A stretch of 34,275 bases of DNA, from positions 1-34,275 of the forward strand of contig CAMBHH010000009.1 of the NCBI GenBank assembly GCA_945866505.1, in the 5' to 3' direction. The notes below the pieces were generated by a model, which was given only the letters and a program-made list of their open reading frames with translations, had not been told where the DNA came from and did not search any database. This DNA is from Flavobacterium psychrophilum (GTDB lineage: Bacteria; Bacteroidota; Bacteroidia; Flavobacteriales; Flavobacteriaceae). This document shows positions 14,801-23,552 of this stretch, one piece after another. How positions within the stretch are numbered: position 1 is the stretch's first letter; each line of letters begins with the position of its first letter. Position numbers and translations under genes: made by a program.

Positions 14801-17620
14801 ATGCTTAAAAAATTACTTTTTCGATTTATTTCTTGTATTTTTTTGCTAAATTTTTCATTCAGTTTTTCACAAGAACTACCGCCTATAATAAAATATCCTG
14901 CATTGATCTATGAGGGAGGAAATCAAAATTGGATGATTTCTCAAGATAGAAATCAACATTTATACTTTGCAAATAATGAAGGACTGTTAGAATTCAATGG
15001 TTCTACTTGGAAGTTATACCCTTCTCCAAATGAAACCATAATTCGTTCTGTAAAAGTCATCGGTAATAGAATTTATACCGGATGTTATATGGAATTTGGT
15101 TTTTGGAAAAGACAGGATGATGGCACTTTAAAATATATTTCTCTAAGTGGTGCTTTAAAAAATAAGATTTTTAATGATGAAATCTTTTGGAATATAATTA
15201 GCTACGACCAATGGGTTGTTTTTCAGTCATTGAACAGAATTTTTATTTACGATTCCCAAAAAGGAAGCTTTACTATCGTTGCTGCAAAAAATGGAATAAC
15301 CAAATCATATAAAACAAATAGTTCAATTTATTTTCAATCTTTAAAAGATGGACTTTACGAAATTGAGAGCGGAAAGAGTCTATTACTTTCGAATGATCCT
15401 ATTATTCAAAAAAACCGAATTGTCAACGTGTTTTCTAAAGATGAAGGGTTATTGATTCTCACAGAATTCAATGGATTTTATATGTTGGCTGATTCAATTT
15501 TATCGAAGTATTCGACGGCTGTTGACGATGAATTAGCCTCAACTAGTGTTTATAGCAGTTTAAGACTGTCTGATGGAAGTTTTGTTATAGGAACGGTGTC
15601 AAAAGGGATTTATATTTTGACAAAAGAAGGCGCTCTAAAATACCACATTACACAAATTCTGGGTCTGACAAACAATACCGCTTTGTCTTTATTTGAAGAC
15701 TTTGATAAAAATCTTTGGGTAGGTTCTGACAACGGAATCAATTGTTTAAATCTTAAATCTCCAATACAGAGTAGTACCGATGATACGGGTAATTTGGGCA
15801 CAGTGTATGCAGCTAAACTTTATCACGGAAAACTTTATATAGGAACAAACCAAGGCTTGTTTTATAAAAACAATAAAAGTAACGAAGAATTTAAGTTAAT
15901 AACTGGAACAAAAGGTCAAGTTTGGTCTTTATTTGAGTATGATAATACACTGTTTTGTGGTCATGATTCTGGCACTTTTGTTATTGATGACATAACTGCA
16001 AAAAATATTTTTTCGATTTCAGGAACATGGAAATTTCAAACAGTTCCTAATCAGAAATCACTTTTGTTGCAAGGGAATTATTTTGGTATTTCAATTTTAA
16101 CGAAAGTAAATAATCAATGGGTTTTTAGAAATAAAATAAAAGGTTTTGATTATTCTTCTCGATATTTCGAAATAGATAATTCTTTAGCAATTTATGTTAG
16201 TCACGAGAAGCAAGGCCTTTTCCGGTTGCAATTAGATGCTAAATTACTAAAAAAGAGTACTATTACAAACTATTCTTCGCCAAAAAGTGGCAAGAATTCA
16301 GGTTTAGTCAAGTTCAATAATACAATTTATTACGCTTATAAAGAGGGTGTTTTTAAATTAAATTCAAAAACGAAACAATTCGAAAAAGACAAATTATTGA
16401 GTTCTATTTTTGAAAAAGATGAATATACTTCTGGTAAAATGATTGTCGATAATTCCAATAAAATTTGGTTATTTTCTAAAAACCGTATTCATTATTTTTC
16501 TATGAGTAAATTGAGTAATCAACTCAAACAAAATGCTATTCCTATTCCAGCTTCACTTACTAATGCGATGCCTGGCTATGAGAATGTTACACAAATATCA
16601 AATTATGATTATTTGATAGGTACAACTGATGGATATTATATATTGAATATTAGCGATTTAGCATCAAAAAAATATTCTTTAGCTATTTCTGAAATCACTA
16701 CTAATAGACTAAGTGAATTATCAGTTAACCGACCTATCAATCAAGAAGGTGAATTTAAATTTGATGAAAATAATGTCTCTTTCAATTATACAGTACCTGA
16801 ATACAACAAATACATAAGGACAGAGTATCAATATGTATTAGAGGGGTTTCAAGATGAATGGAGTAGATGGAGCACAAAGTCAACAGTAAGTTTTAAAAAT
16901 CTTTCCTCTGGTGATTATGTTTTTAAAGTGAGAGCCAAATTTGCTAATTCTTCGATTGAAAACACAGCAGTTTATTCCTTTACTATTCTAAAACCTTTTT
17001 ACAGGACTAATGTTGCGTTTTTTATTTTTTTACTATTCATACTATTCTTATCTTATTATATTCATAAAGCTTATCGGAATTTTTATCACTTGCAACGAGA
17101 GAAATTAATTGAGGAAAACAATAGATTACTCGAAATAAAAGAACTTGAAATTGAGCAACAGTTGATGAAATTAGAAAATGAAAAGCTCACACTTGATGTC
17201 GATAAGAAAAACAAGGAACTAGCTGCCACGTCGATGAGTTTAAATAGTAAGAATGAGTTATTAGCTTATATCAAGGAAGACTTAAAAAAGACATCGGAGA
17301 GTACTGATAGTTTAAGTGTAAAATCAGTTATTCGAACAATCAATAAAAATATTACTGAAGAGGATTCTTGGAAGGTATTTAAAGAAGCTTTTGATAATGC
17401 TGATAAGGACTTTTTGAAGAAAATTAAACTAGCGCATCCTTCATTAACACCTAATGATTTAAGACTATGTGCTTACCTCAGGTTAAACCTTTCCTCAAAA
17501 GAAATCGCTCCGCTACTGAATATTTCGCTTCGAAGTGTCGAAATTAAAAGATATCGTTTGCGTAAGAAAATGGATTTACATCACGAGCAAGGACTTGTTG
17601 AGTACATTCTATCTGTATAG
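14801..17620 (+). CDS. Transmembrane propeller sensor with Y_Y_Y domain and LuxR-type HTH (one-component regulator)
   Basis: This encodes 939 residues. A signal peptide (LLNFSFSFS) precedes a periplasmic beta-propeller (about residues 25-640) with repeats such as LYFANNEGLLEFNG, LWVGSDNGINCLN and LYIGTNQGLFY. A Y_Y_Y domain (about 650-730, EYQYVLEGFQDEWSRW), one membrane helix (~737-755) and a long coiled coil follow. The C-terminal helix-turn-helix (about 880-939) reads LTPNDLRLCAYLRLNLSSKE and SLRSVEIKRYRLRKKM. There is no histidine kinase or receiver domain, unlike hybrid two-component PUL regulators, so the signal should pass directly to DNA from the membrane. It is placed between the T9SS protein and the catabolic genes and likely controls both by sensing glucan fragments. 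Confidence 0.85.
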   Translation: MLKKLLFRFISCIFLLNFSFSFSQELPPIIKYPALIYEGGNQNWMISQDRNQHLYFANNEGLLEFNGSTWKLYPSPNETIIRSVKVIGNRIYTGCYMEFGFWKRQDDGTLKYISLSGALKNKIFNDEIFWNIISYDQWVVFQSLNRIFIYDSQKGSFTIVAAKNGITKSYKTNSSIYFQSLKDGLYEIESGKSLLLSNDPIIQKNRIVNVFSKDEGLLILTEFNGFYMLADSILSKYSTAVDDELASTSVYSSLRLSDGSFVIGTVSKGIYILTKEGALKYHITQILGLTNNTALSLFEDFDKNLWVGSDNGINCLNLKSPIQSSTDDTGNLGTVYAAKLYHGKLYIGTNQGLFYKNNKSNEEFKLITGTKGQVWSLFEYDNTLFCGHDSGTFVIDDITAKNIFSISGTWKFQTVPNQKSLLLQGNYFGISILTKVNNQWVFRNKIKGFDYSSRYFEIDNSLAIYVSHEKQGLFRLQLDAKLLKKSTITNYSSPKSGKNSGLVKFNNTIYYAYKEGVFKLNSKTKQFEKDKLLSSIFEKDEYTSGKMIVDNSNKIWLFSKNRIHYFSMSKLSNQLKQNAIPIPASLTNAMPGYENVTQISNYDYLIGTTDGYYILNISDLASKKYSLAISEITTNRLSELSVNRPINQEGEFKFDENNVSFNYTVPEYNKYIRTEYQYVLEGFQDEWSRWSTKSTVSFKNLSSGDYVFKVRAKFANSSIENTAVYSFTILKPFYRTNVAFFIFLLFILFLSYYIHKAYRNFYHLQREKLIEENNRLLEIKELEIEQQLMKLENEKLTLDVDKKNKELAATSMSLNSKNELLAYIKEDLKKTSESTDSLSVKSVIRTINKNITEEDSWKVFKEAFDNADKDFLKKIKLAHPSLTPNDLRLCAYLRLNLSSKEIAPLLNISLRSVEIKRYRLRKKMDLHHEQGLVEYILSV

Positions 17621-17649
17621 TTTGATATTTTACTTTTGTAATTAACTAT

Positions 17650-17663
17650 ACATTACTACAACA
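17650..17663 (+). promoter_or_regulatory. Candidate regulator-binding motif, copy 2
   Basis: ACATTACTACAACA matches copy 1 at 13164-13177 with one mismatch. It lies about 170 bases upstream of the promoter candidate for the first catabolic gene and just after the regulator gene. Confidence 0.45.
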
Positions 17664-17822
17664 TTAACGTTTTATTTCGATTTTAGGTTTTTACTATAAA
17701 TTTTTTCTCACCTTTAATTTGTCAACAAATACATTGTTTCTTTTAAATATTAGAGATTAAATATCTTTTTTTTTACATTGTATGTTTTTTGTTGTGGTTC
17801 TTTTTGAAGATACTTTAGTTTA

Positions 17823-17850
17823 TTGAGATAAATTTACCAAGATATATTTT
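17823..17850 (+). promoter_or_regulatory. Promoter candidate for the glucan operon
   Basis: TTG (17823-17825), a 17-base spacer and TATATTTT (17843-17850) are one mismatch from the Bacteroidota form. The leader to the ATG at 17913 would be about 55 bases. Confidence 0.4.
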
Positions 17851-17912
17851 CATTGTAATTTTTACAAAATTTAATTTATAATTTCTTTAAACTCTTTAAT
17901 TCTTTAAATAAT

Positions 17913-20900
17913 ATGAAAAAAGTTATTTTTTTACTTACGCTTTTTTGTTTTTCTTTTTCTCTGTCTGCACAATCAGATAGAGTTATAGTCGACAAAAGCA
18001 ATGATGGCTTGAAGCTAAAGGTAAATGGCCAAGATCTAATGGTAAATGGTATGAATTGGGATTATTGTCCAATTGGCACTAATTTTAATTATAGTTTGTG
18101 GAAGCAAAAAGATGATGTAATTTTCAGAGCCTTAGATGACGAAATGAGTCTACTAAAAAATATGGGAGTTAATACCATTCGTGTTTACACTGGTATCCCT
18201 AAAAAATGGATCGAATACATTTATACAAGGTATGGAATTTATACGATGTTGAATCATTCTTTCGGTCGATATGGATTGACGTTGAATGGTAATTGGGTTG
18301 TTAACACCGAATATTCAAACCCAGCAACTCGAAATTTACTTTTGCAAGAAGCAAAACAAATGGTTACTGATTATAAAGATACCAAAGGGTTACTTTTGTT
18401 TTTGTTGGGTAACGAAAACAATTATGGTCTGTTTTGGGATGGAGCAGAAACTGAAGATATCCCAATTGAAGACAGAAAATCTACTCCTCGTGCCAAGGCG
18501 ATGTATCAGCTATTTAATGAGGCAACTGTAGCTATGAAAACCATAGACAATGCTCATCCTATTGCCATTTGTAATGGAGATTTACTTTTTCTTGACATCA
18601 TTGCAAAAGAATGTCCTGCTGTTGATATTTTGGGTATCAATGTATATCGTGGAGTTTCGTTTGGGGATTTATACGACCGTGTAAAAAAGGAATACGGAAA
18701 ACCAGTTTTATTGACAGAATTTGGTTCCGATGTATTTAATGCTATTACAAACGAAGAAGATCAAAATGCACAAGCTACCATTCTTAGAGGAAATTGGAAA
18801 GAAATTTATGAAAATGCAGCTAGAGTTGGCAAAAGCGGCAATAGTTTAGGGGGATTTACTTTTCAATTTAGCGATGGCTGGTGGAAATTCGGGCAAACAA
18901 AATATTTAGATATTCATGATACAAATGCTTCTTGGTCTAATGGAGGTTATGCTTTTGATTATACGAAGGGAGAAAACAATATGAATGAAGAATGGTTTGG
19001 TATTTGTGCAAAAGGCCCAACTGGTGTAAATGGAAATTACCAATTATTCCCTCGTTCTGCATATTATGTTTTGAAGGAGGTTCATCAGTTCAATCCTTAC
19101 AACGGTGGTAAATCATTATCAGACGTACAAAATCATTTTGATAAGATTCAGATAGCAGATGCAGGCCTTAGGGCAAGAGGAGATAAGGCTGCGCTAGAGA
19201 GCTCAAAAAATTCAAAAATTAGATTGTCAAGATTGTCTGCAGAAATCAGTACTTTTAGTACAGGTGGTTCTTTAATCACTACTCCAGACGATCCAGCACC
19301 AAATAATACAACTTATCCGGATCAATTGGGGTTTGATAATATGCAATCTTTTTTCGTGGGAATTGAAGGAAATCCTTCATCTAATATGACTGCTAATGTG
19401 GAGTTAAATGTTTTGGGTAATGTAGCGCTAAATCCGATAGATGAAATATTTTACGAAAATAGAGGACGCCCAGTAATCGTAGATGGACCTAATGGACCAG
19501 TATCAATAGATGATAATAATCGAGTTCAAGTTTACAGAGCGAGTTATAAATGGGATGATAAATTATTTAAATTAGATGGATTTTACCGCACAGGTCATTA
19601 CCATTGGGGTTACGAGGGTGATTTCTTTGGACTGTATCCAGAGGCAAATTATGGACCTAACCTAGATATATATAGCGGTAGAGCTCCTTATGGTTTAGAA
19701 ATGGAAGGAAAGAAATTTTTCAAAGGTTTTAAACTCGCTATGGGACCAGAATTATGGTGGGGAGCGAATCCAGCTATTTTGCTGAAATATTCTAAATCCA
19801 TTGGAAAATTTGATTTCACAGGTATTTTTCACGAAGATTTAACACAAAGAACTAATACTCAAACATCTTATGCTATTCCGCAACCTAAAACGAGACGTTT
19901 TACCCTACATTTGAATAGAAAATTTGGAAATTTTGCTGTTGATTTAGGTGGTATTTGGGCAGGTCAACCACTTGAGGGTAGAGATTATCAGGTGATGAGA
20001 GGCGAAGGAGCTAATAAACAAGTATACATCAATCAAATTGAATCTAAAGACAACTTTGGTGGGAAAATGAAATTAACTTACACCGGAGGAACAGTCAAAT
20101 GGTATGCTCAAGCAGCCGCCCAAGGGTTAGTAGCAGGTGGGGGAGCCGATCTTACGCAAACATTTACAGGTTGGAGACTTAAAGATACTGGAAGTGGAAA
20201 TCAATATAACTTTTTAACTGGATTAGCGTACACCATAGGAAAATTCCAAATAGCCCCTAACTTTTTATGGCAAAAACCTTTAGAAGGTCCAATTACTACA
20301 GATGTTCCAATTCCCGGAAGGCCTCGAAATATTTTAGATGATCCTTTTGTGGTGAGAGCCAATAGAGAGCAAGTGGCCAGCGAAATACTATTTACATTCG
20401 ATCCAACGCCGGGCACCTGGCTATATGAATGGGAAAATGATCGATCCGAAGATTCAAAATTTGCCGTAAGTGCAGGATTTGTTTTCCGTCATTTGCCTAC
20501 AACTCAGGATGCAGCAATTGGTTTTCTAGCGAATAGAACCACATTTGCTTTTCAAGGAGCGCCACCTGCAAAGGATTTATGGGAGACTAATGCAAGAATT
20601 GTATCAAAATTAAGCCCTGATTTTGGTTTTATCAGTACACTTTATGGAGGGCCAGCGCAATCCAATGGTAGTGATGCAAGAACTATAGATCGTTACGGTT
20701 TAGATGTAAAAATGATTTACAAAAGAGTGAAATTAACTTCTTTTGTTAAAGTAAATGATTGGGGACCATTTGATTATCATCGAGATTTCAACTTAACATA
20801 CCCTTTGCAATTAATGGCGGATATCTCACTGAACATTGGTAAACCTGATTGGTTTATACTTCCGAACACAAGCCTAGGAATTCGAGGTTCTTGGCGTTCA

Positions 20901-21044
20901 TTAGATCAATACTCTAATCGATATTCACCAACTTACGTTCCTGCAAATACTTTTCCTCCAGTACCAGTTTTAAGTCCAGTTGGGTTTTCAAATGGTCAAG
21001 AATGGGAAATTAGAACTTACCTTCACATTAATATTGGTAATTAA
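17913..21044 (+). CDS. TIM-barrel glycosidase fused to an outer-membrane beta-barrel
   Basis: This encodes 1043 residues. The signal peptide is MKKVIFLLTLFCFSFSLSAQ. Residues ~25-395 are a clan GH-A (beta/alpha)8 domain: VNGMNWDYCPIGTNF, LLKNMGVNTIRVYTGIP, FLLGNENNYG (E168, candidate acid/base) and VLLTEFGSD (E269, candidate nucleophile). It resembles GH2 catalytic cores and GH72-like glucanosyltransferases. From ~472 to the end, alternating polar and hydrophobic strands rich in Tyr, Trp and Gly (FKLDGFYRTGHYHWGYEGDF, FKLAMGPELWWGANP, MIYKRVKLTSFVKVNDWG, a final YLHINIGN) look like a porin-type beta-barrel. There is no TonB box or plug. An enzyme tethered to its own pore would cut or transglycosylate glucan at the outer membrane. 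It heads the catabolic operon. The GH family is not certain. Confidence 0.7.
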   Translation: MKKVIFLLTLFCFSFSLSAQSDRVIVDKSNDGLKLKVNGQDLMVNGMNWDYCPIGTNFNYSLWKQKDDVIFRALDDEMSLLKNMGVNTIRVYTGIPKKWIEYIYTRYGIYTMLNHSFGRYGLTLNGNWVVNTEYSNPATRNLLLQEAKQMVTDYKDTKGLLLFLLGNENNYGLFWDGAETEDIPIEDRKSTPRAKAMYQLFNEATVAMKTIDNAHPIAICNGDLLFLDIIAKECPAVDILGINVYRGVSFGDLYDRVKKEYGKPVLLTEFGSDVFNAITNEEDQNAQATILRGNWKEIYENAARVGKSGNSLGGFTFQFSDGWWKFGQTKYLDIHDTNASWSNGGYAFDYTKGENNMNEEWFGICAKGPTGVNGNYQLFPRSAYYVLKEVHQFNPYNGGKSLSDVQNHFDKIQIADAGLRARGDKAALESSKNSKIRLSRLSAEISTFSTGGSLITTPDDPAPNNTTYPDQLGFDNMQSFFVGIEGNPSSNMTANVELNVLGNVALNPIDEIFYENRGRPVIVDGPNGPVSIDDNNRVQVYRASYKWDDKLFKLDGFYRTGHYHWGYEGDFFGLYPEANYGPNLDIYSGRAPYGLEMEGKKFFKGFKLAMGPELWWGANPAILLKYSKSIGKFDFTGIFHEDLTQRTNTQTSYAIPQPKTRRFTLHLNRKFGNFAVDLGGIWAGQPLEGRDYQVMRGEGANKQVYINQIESKDNFGGKMKLTYTGGTVKWYAQAAAQGLVAGGGADLTQTFTGWRLKDTGSGNQYNFLTGLAYTIGKFQIAPNFLWQKPLEGPITTDVPIPGRPRNILDDPFVVRANREQVASEILFTFDPTPGTWLYEWENDRSEDSKFAVSAGFVFRHLPTTQDAAIGFLANRTTFAFQGAPPAKDLWETNARIVSKLSPDFGFISTLYGGPAQSNGSDARTIDRYGLDVKMIYKRVKLTSFVKVNDWGPFDYHRDFNLTYPLQLMADISLNIGKPDWFILPNTSLGIRGSWRSLDQYSNRYSPTYVPANTFPPVPVLSPVGFSNGQEWEIRTYLHINIGN

Positions 21045-21063
21045 CTTAGTAAAATTTAAAAAT

Positions 21064-22500
21064 ATGAAAACATATTCAATTTTAAAATCAAATAAAACGG
21101 CTTTCGTCTTGATGAGTTTGCTACTTGCCGTTGGATGTCAAAATGACGATGCTGATTTACAAACGGCTAAAGCATCAAGCACTGCAGAAATTTTTACAGA
21201 TAATCCTATTGGTTTGGGAACAAATTTTTATTTTCCTTACGGAGCTGGTCCAGATAATCCTGTTGGATCAAAGCTTAATGCCTGGACAGTTGACTCAAAA
21301 GTAAGTTATAAAGGAACCTCTTCTATGCGTTTTGATGTACCGAATTCAAATGATCCAGAGGGAAATTATGCGGGCGGTATTTTTAGAATAGATGGTGCAG
21401 GTCGAGATTTAACAAGTTACGATGCACTTACGTTTTGGGCAAAGTCTTCTCAAGGCGTTACGGTCGCTGAGTTTGGTTTTGGTGAAGATTTTTATCCAAA
21501 TAAATATATTACAACTATGCGGGATGTGAGTATAGGTACAACGTGGAAAAAATATATTATTCCAATTCCAGATGCCTCGAAATTAGTTTTAGAAAAAGGC
21601 ATGTTTAGATATGCTGCCAATACTAACGATACAAATGGTAAAGGGTACACCTTTTGGGTTGACGAACTTAAGTTTGAAAAACTTGGGACAATTGCACACG
21701 GACAAGCTTCTATAATGAATGCTAAAAATGCATCACAAACAACTTTTGTGGGGGTTAAATCAACAATCGATAATTTTGCCGCTGTATTTAATTTGCCATC
21801 AGGTATCAATCAAGCGGTATCATTAAGCGCTGCGTATTTAACATTTGTATCATCAAATCCAAGTGTAGCCAGTGTGGATACAACAGGTATAGTAACCTCT
21901 ATAAGTGCTGGGACTGCTGTCATTACTGCAAAATTTGGAGACGCTGTGGCACAAGGAAGTTTGACTATTAATTGCGTGGGGACTTATGTTAATTCTCCAG
22001 TACCAAATAGAAATGCAGCAAATGTAATTTCTCTTTTTTCTAATGCTTATACAAATGTGCCTGTAAATTATTATAATGGATATTGGCAACCGTGGCAAAC
22101 TACCGTTTCAAATGATTTTACTGTCGGAGCAGATGATGTTTTAAATTATACTATTTTCAATTTTGTTGGTATAGAATATAGTAGTCCAACAATAAACGCA
22201 ACAGCAATGACTCATGTGCATTTAGATGTATTTTTTCCGGGGGCTATCGCACCTGGAAGACAACTTAGAGTTTTAGTCGTAGATTTCGGAGCAGATGGTG
22301 CATTTAATGGTGGCGATGATACAAGACATTCTACAACTTTTACCGCTCCAACTTTGGTTTCAAATAAATGGATACCTATAGATATTCCTTTTTCTAGTAT
22401 GCCTGGTTTAAAAAGTAGAGCCCACTTGGCTCAACTTATTTTAGAGGGCGGTGACGGTTCAGTACTCTACGTTGACAATATTTACTATTATAAACAATAG
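21064..22500 (+). CDS. Surface glycan-binding lipoprotein with Big_2 domain
   Basis: This encodes 478 residues from the ATG at 21064 (an upstream start at 20980 would overlap the barrel gene and hide the signal). The lipobox LLAVGC (C25) is followed by QNDDAD, an acidic stretch like the lipoprotein export signal that sends proteins to the cell surface. Domains: a jelly-roll-like module (~40-205, ending TFWVDELKFEKLG), a Big_2 Ig-like domain (~222-305, SSNPSVASVDTTGIVTSISA), and a C-terminal module (~308-478) starting VPNRNAANVISLFSNAYTNV that is shared with the T9SS protein at 13355-14680. There are no catalytic motifs. It probably binds beta-glucan at the surface, the role SusD/SusE proteins have elsewhere. 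It is 19 bases after the fusion gene. Confidence 0.75.
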   Translation: MKTYSILKSNKTAFVLMSLLLAVGCQNDDADLQTAKASSTAEIFTDNPIGLGTNFYFPYGAGPDNPVGSKLNAWTVDSKVSYKGTSSMRFDVPNSNDPEGNYAGGIFRIDGAGRDLTSYDALTFWAKSSQGVTVAEFGFGEDFYPNKYITTMRDVSIGTTWKKYIIPIPDASKLVLEKGMFRYAANTNDTNGKGYTFWVDELKFEKLGTIAHGQASIMNAKNASQTTFVGVKSTIDNFAAVFNLPSGINQAVSLSAAYLTFVSSNPSVASVDTTGIVTSISAGTAVITAKFGDAVAQGSLTINCVGTYVNSPVPNRNAANVISLFSNAYTNVPVNYYNGYWQPWQTTVSNDFTVGADDVLNYTIFNFVGIEYSSPTINATAMTHVHLDVFFPGAIAPGRQLRVLVVDFGADGAFNGGDDTRHSTTFTAPTLVSNKWIPIDIPFSSMPGLKSRAHLAQLILEGGDGSVLYVDNIYYYKQ

Positions 22501-22531
22501 GTTTTCTTTATAACTTTTTAAAAATTAAAAA

Positions 22532-23347
22532 ATGAGTAAAAAAATTCAAATAATCAAAAATAGTTTTCTTGTTGCTACAGCCTGTTTGGTTTTGGTGGGT
22601 TGTTCGATAGATGAGAAGCAAACCGTTATAACCAAAACAAAATTGGTTATGAGCGAAGAATTTGATACAAACGGTGCCCCTAATCCAAGTATGTGGAGTT
22701 ATAATATAGGAACAGGAGCAAATGGTTGGGGAAACAATGAATTGCAATATTACACCGATAGAGCAGAAAATATCAAAATTGAAAATGGAAACCTAAATAT
22801 AACGGCTCGTAAAGAATCGTATTTAGGGTCTTCTTATACCTCTGCAAAAATTTTAACCAAAGGGAAGTTTGAACAAAAATATGGTCGAATTGAAGCTAGA
22901 ATAAAATTACCTTGGGGAAAAGGAGTATGGCCGGCATTTTGGATGTTAGGAGCAAATTCTGACACGGTGTTATGGCCTCAATGTGGTGAAATAGATATAA
23001 TGGAATACATTGGTAGTAAACCAACCCAAGTATTCGGAACCGTGCACGGACCAGGTTATTCCGGTGGAGAAGCGATTTCGAAGACTTACACTTTACCTAA
23101 TGATAGATTTGATAACGATTTCCATGTTTTCGGAATTGAATGGGGAGAAAATTACATCAATTACTATGTTGATGATGCTTTGTATAACCAAATTACTCCA
23201 AAAAATGTAAAGGGAGAATGGGTATTTAATCAACCTTTTTATCTTATACTAAATGTTGCGGTTGGAGGTAATTTGCCGGGGTCTCCAAATAGCGAAACTG
23301 TTTTTCCACAAACCATGTTGGTTGACTATGTGAGAGTTTATGAATAA
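22532..23347 (+). CDS. GH16 laminarinase, lipoprotein
   Basis: This encodes 271 residues. The lipobox LVLVGC (C24) followed by SIDEK suggests lipidation and probable surface export. The GH16 beta-jelly-roll fills residues ~38-271. CGEIDIMEYIG holds the catalytic ExDxxE (E153 nucleophile, D155, E158 acid/base). WSYNIGTGANGWGNNELQYY and WPAFWMLG are typical of bacterial endo-beta-1,3-glucanases (GH16_3). It should cleave internal beta-1,3 bonds of laminarin-like glucan at the surface or in the periplasm, feeding oligosaccharides inward. It lies 31 bases after the binding lipoprotein. A 205-base gap follows before the phosphorylase gene. Confidence 0.92.
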   Translation: MSKKIQIIKNSFLVATACLVLVGCSIDEKQTVITKTKLVMSEEFDTNGAPNPSMWSYNIGTGANGWGNNELQYYTDRAENIKIENGNLNITARKESYLGSSYTSAKILTKGKFEQKYGRIEARIKLPWGKGVWPAFWMLGANSDTVLWPQCGEIDIMEYIGSKPTQVFGTVHGPGYSGGEAISKTYTLPNDRFDNDFHVFGIEWGENYINYYVDDALYNQITPKNVKGEWVFNQPFYLILNVAVGGNLPGSPNSETVFPQTMLVDYVRVYE

Positions 23348-23486
23348 ATAACAGATATTCAATAAATAGAATATTATAGGTAATAGTCAAATTCAGATAT
23401 TTATCGGCAATGTAGATTCAAAATTCATCAATAAAGCTGTTTAAATTCTGAAAAACAATATTTACAATATATTTAGTAAGTCTATT

Positions 23487-23493
23487 GTAAACG
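23487..23493 (-). promoter_or_regulatory. CGTTTAC-type heptamer upstream of the phosphorylase gene
   Basis: GTAAACG here is the reverse of CGTTTAC seen three times before the T9SS protein gene. It is embedded in TTGTAAACGTTTG, which has partial dyad symmetry around AAACGTTT, and lies 60 bases before the ATG at 23553. It may be an operator for the second half of the locus, but such a short word can recur by chance. Confidence 0.25.
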
Positions 23494-23552
23494 TTTGTTT
23501 TATGTTTAAATAATCAAGACCATAAGAATCCCAATTTTAAAAAATAATATCG

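Noticed and set aside
17913..21044. C-terminal barrel read as a SusC/TonB-dependent transporter
   Set aside because: There is no TonB box, plug or carboxypeptidase-like N-terminal domain, and the N-terminus is a TIM-barrel enzyme domain.
20980..21063. Upstream start for the glycan-binding lipoprotein overlapping the barrel gene
   Set aside because: The lipobox signal begins at the ATG at 21064, and the extra 28 residues look like frame-shifted barrel-gene sequence.
23348..23552. Possible terminator or small gene between GH16 and the phosphorylase
   Set aside because: Only a weak ATATTC/GAATAT repeat and no coding pattern are seen; nothing firm beyond the heptamer listed.
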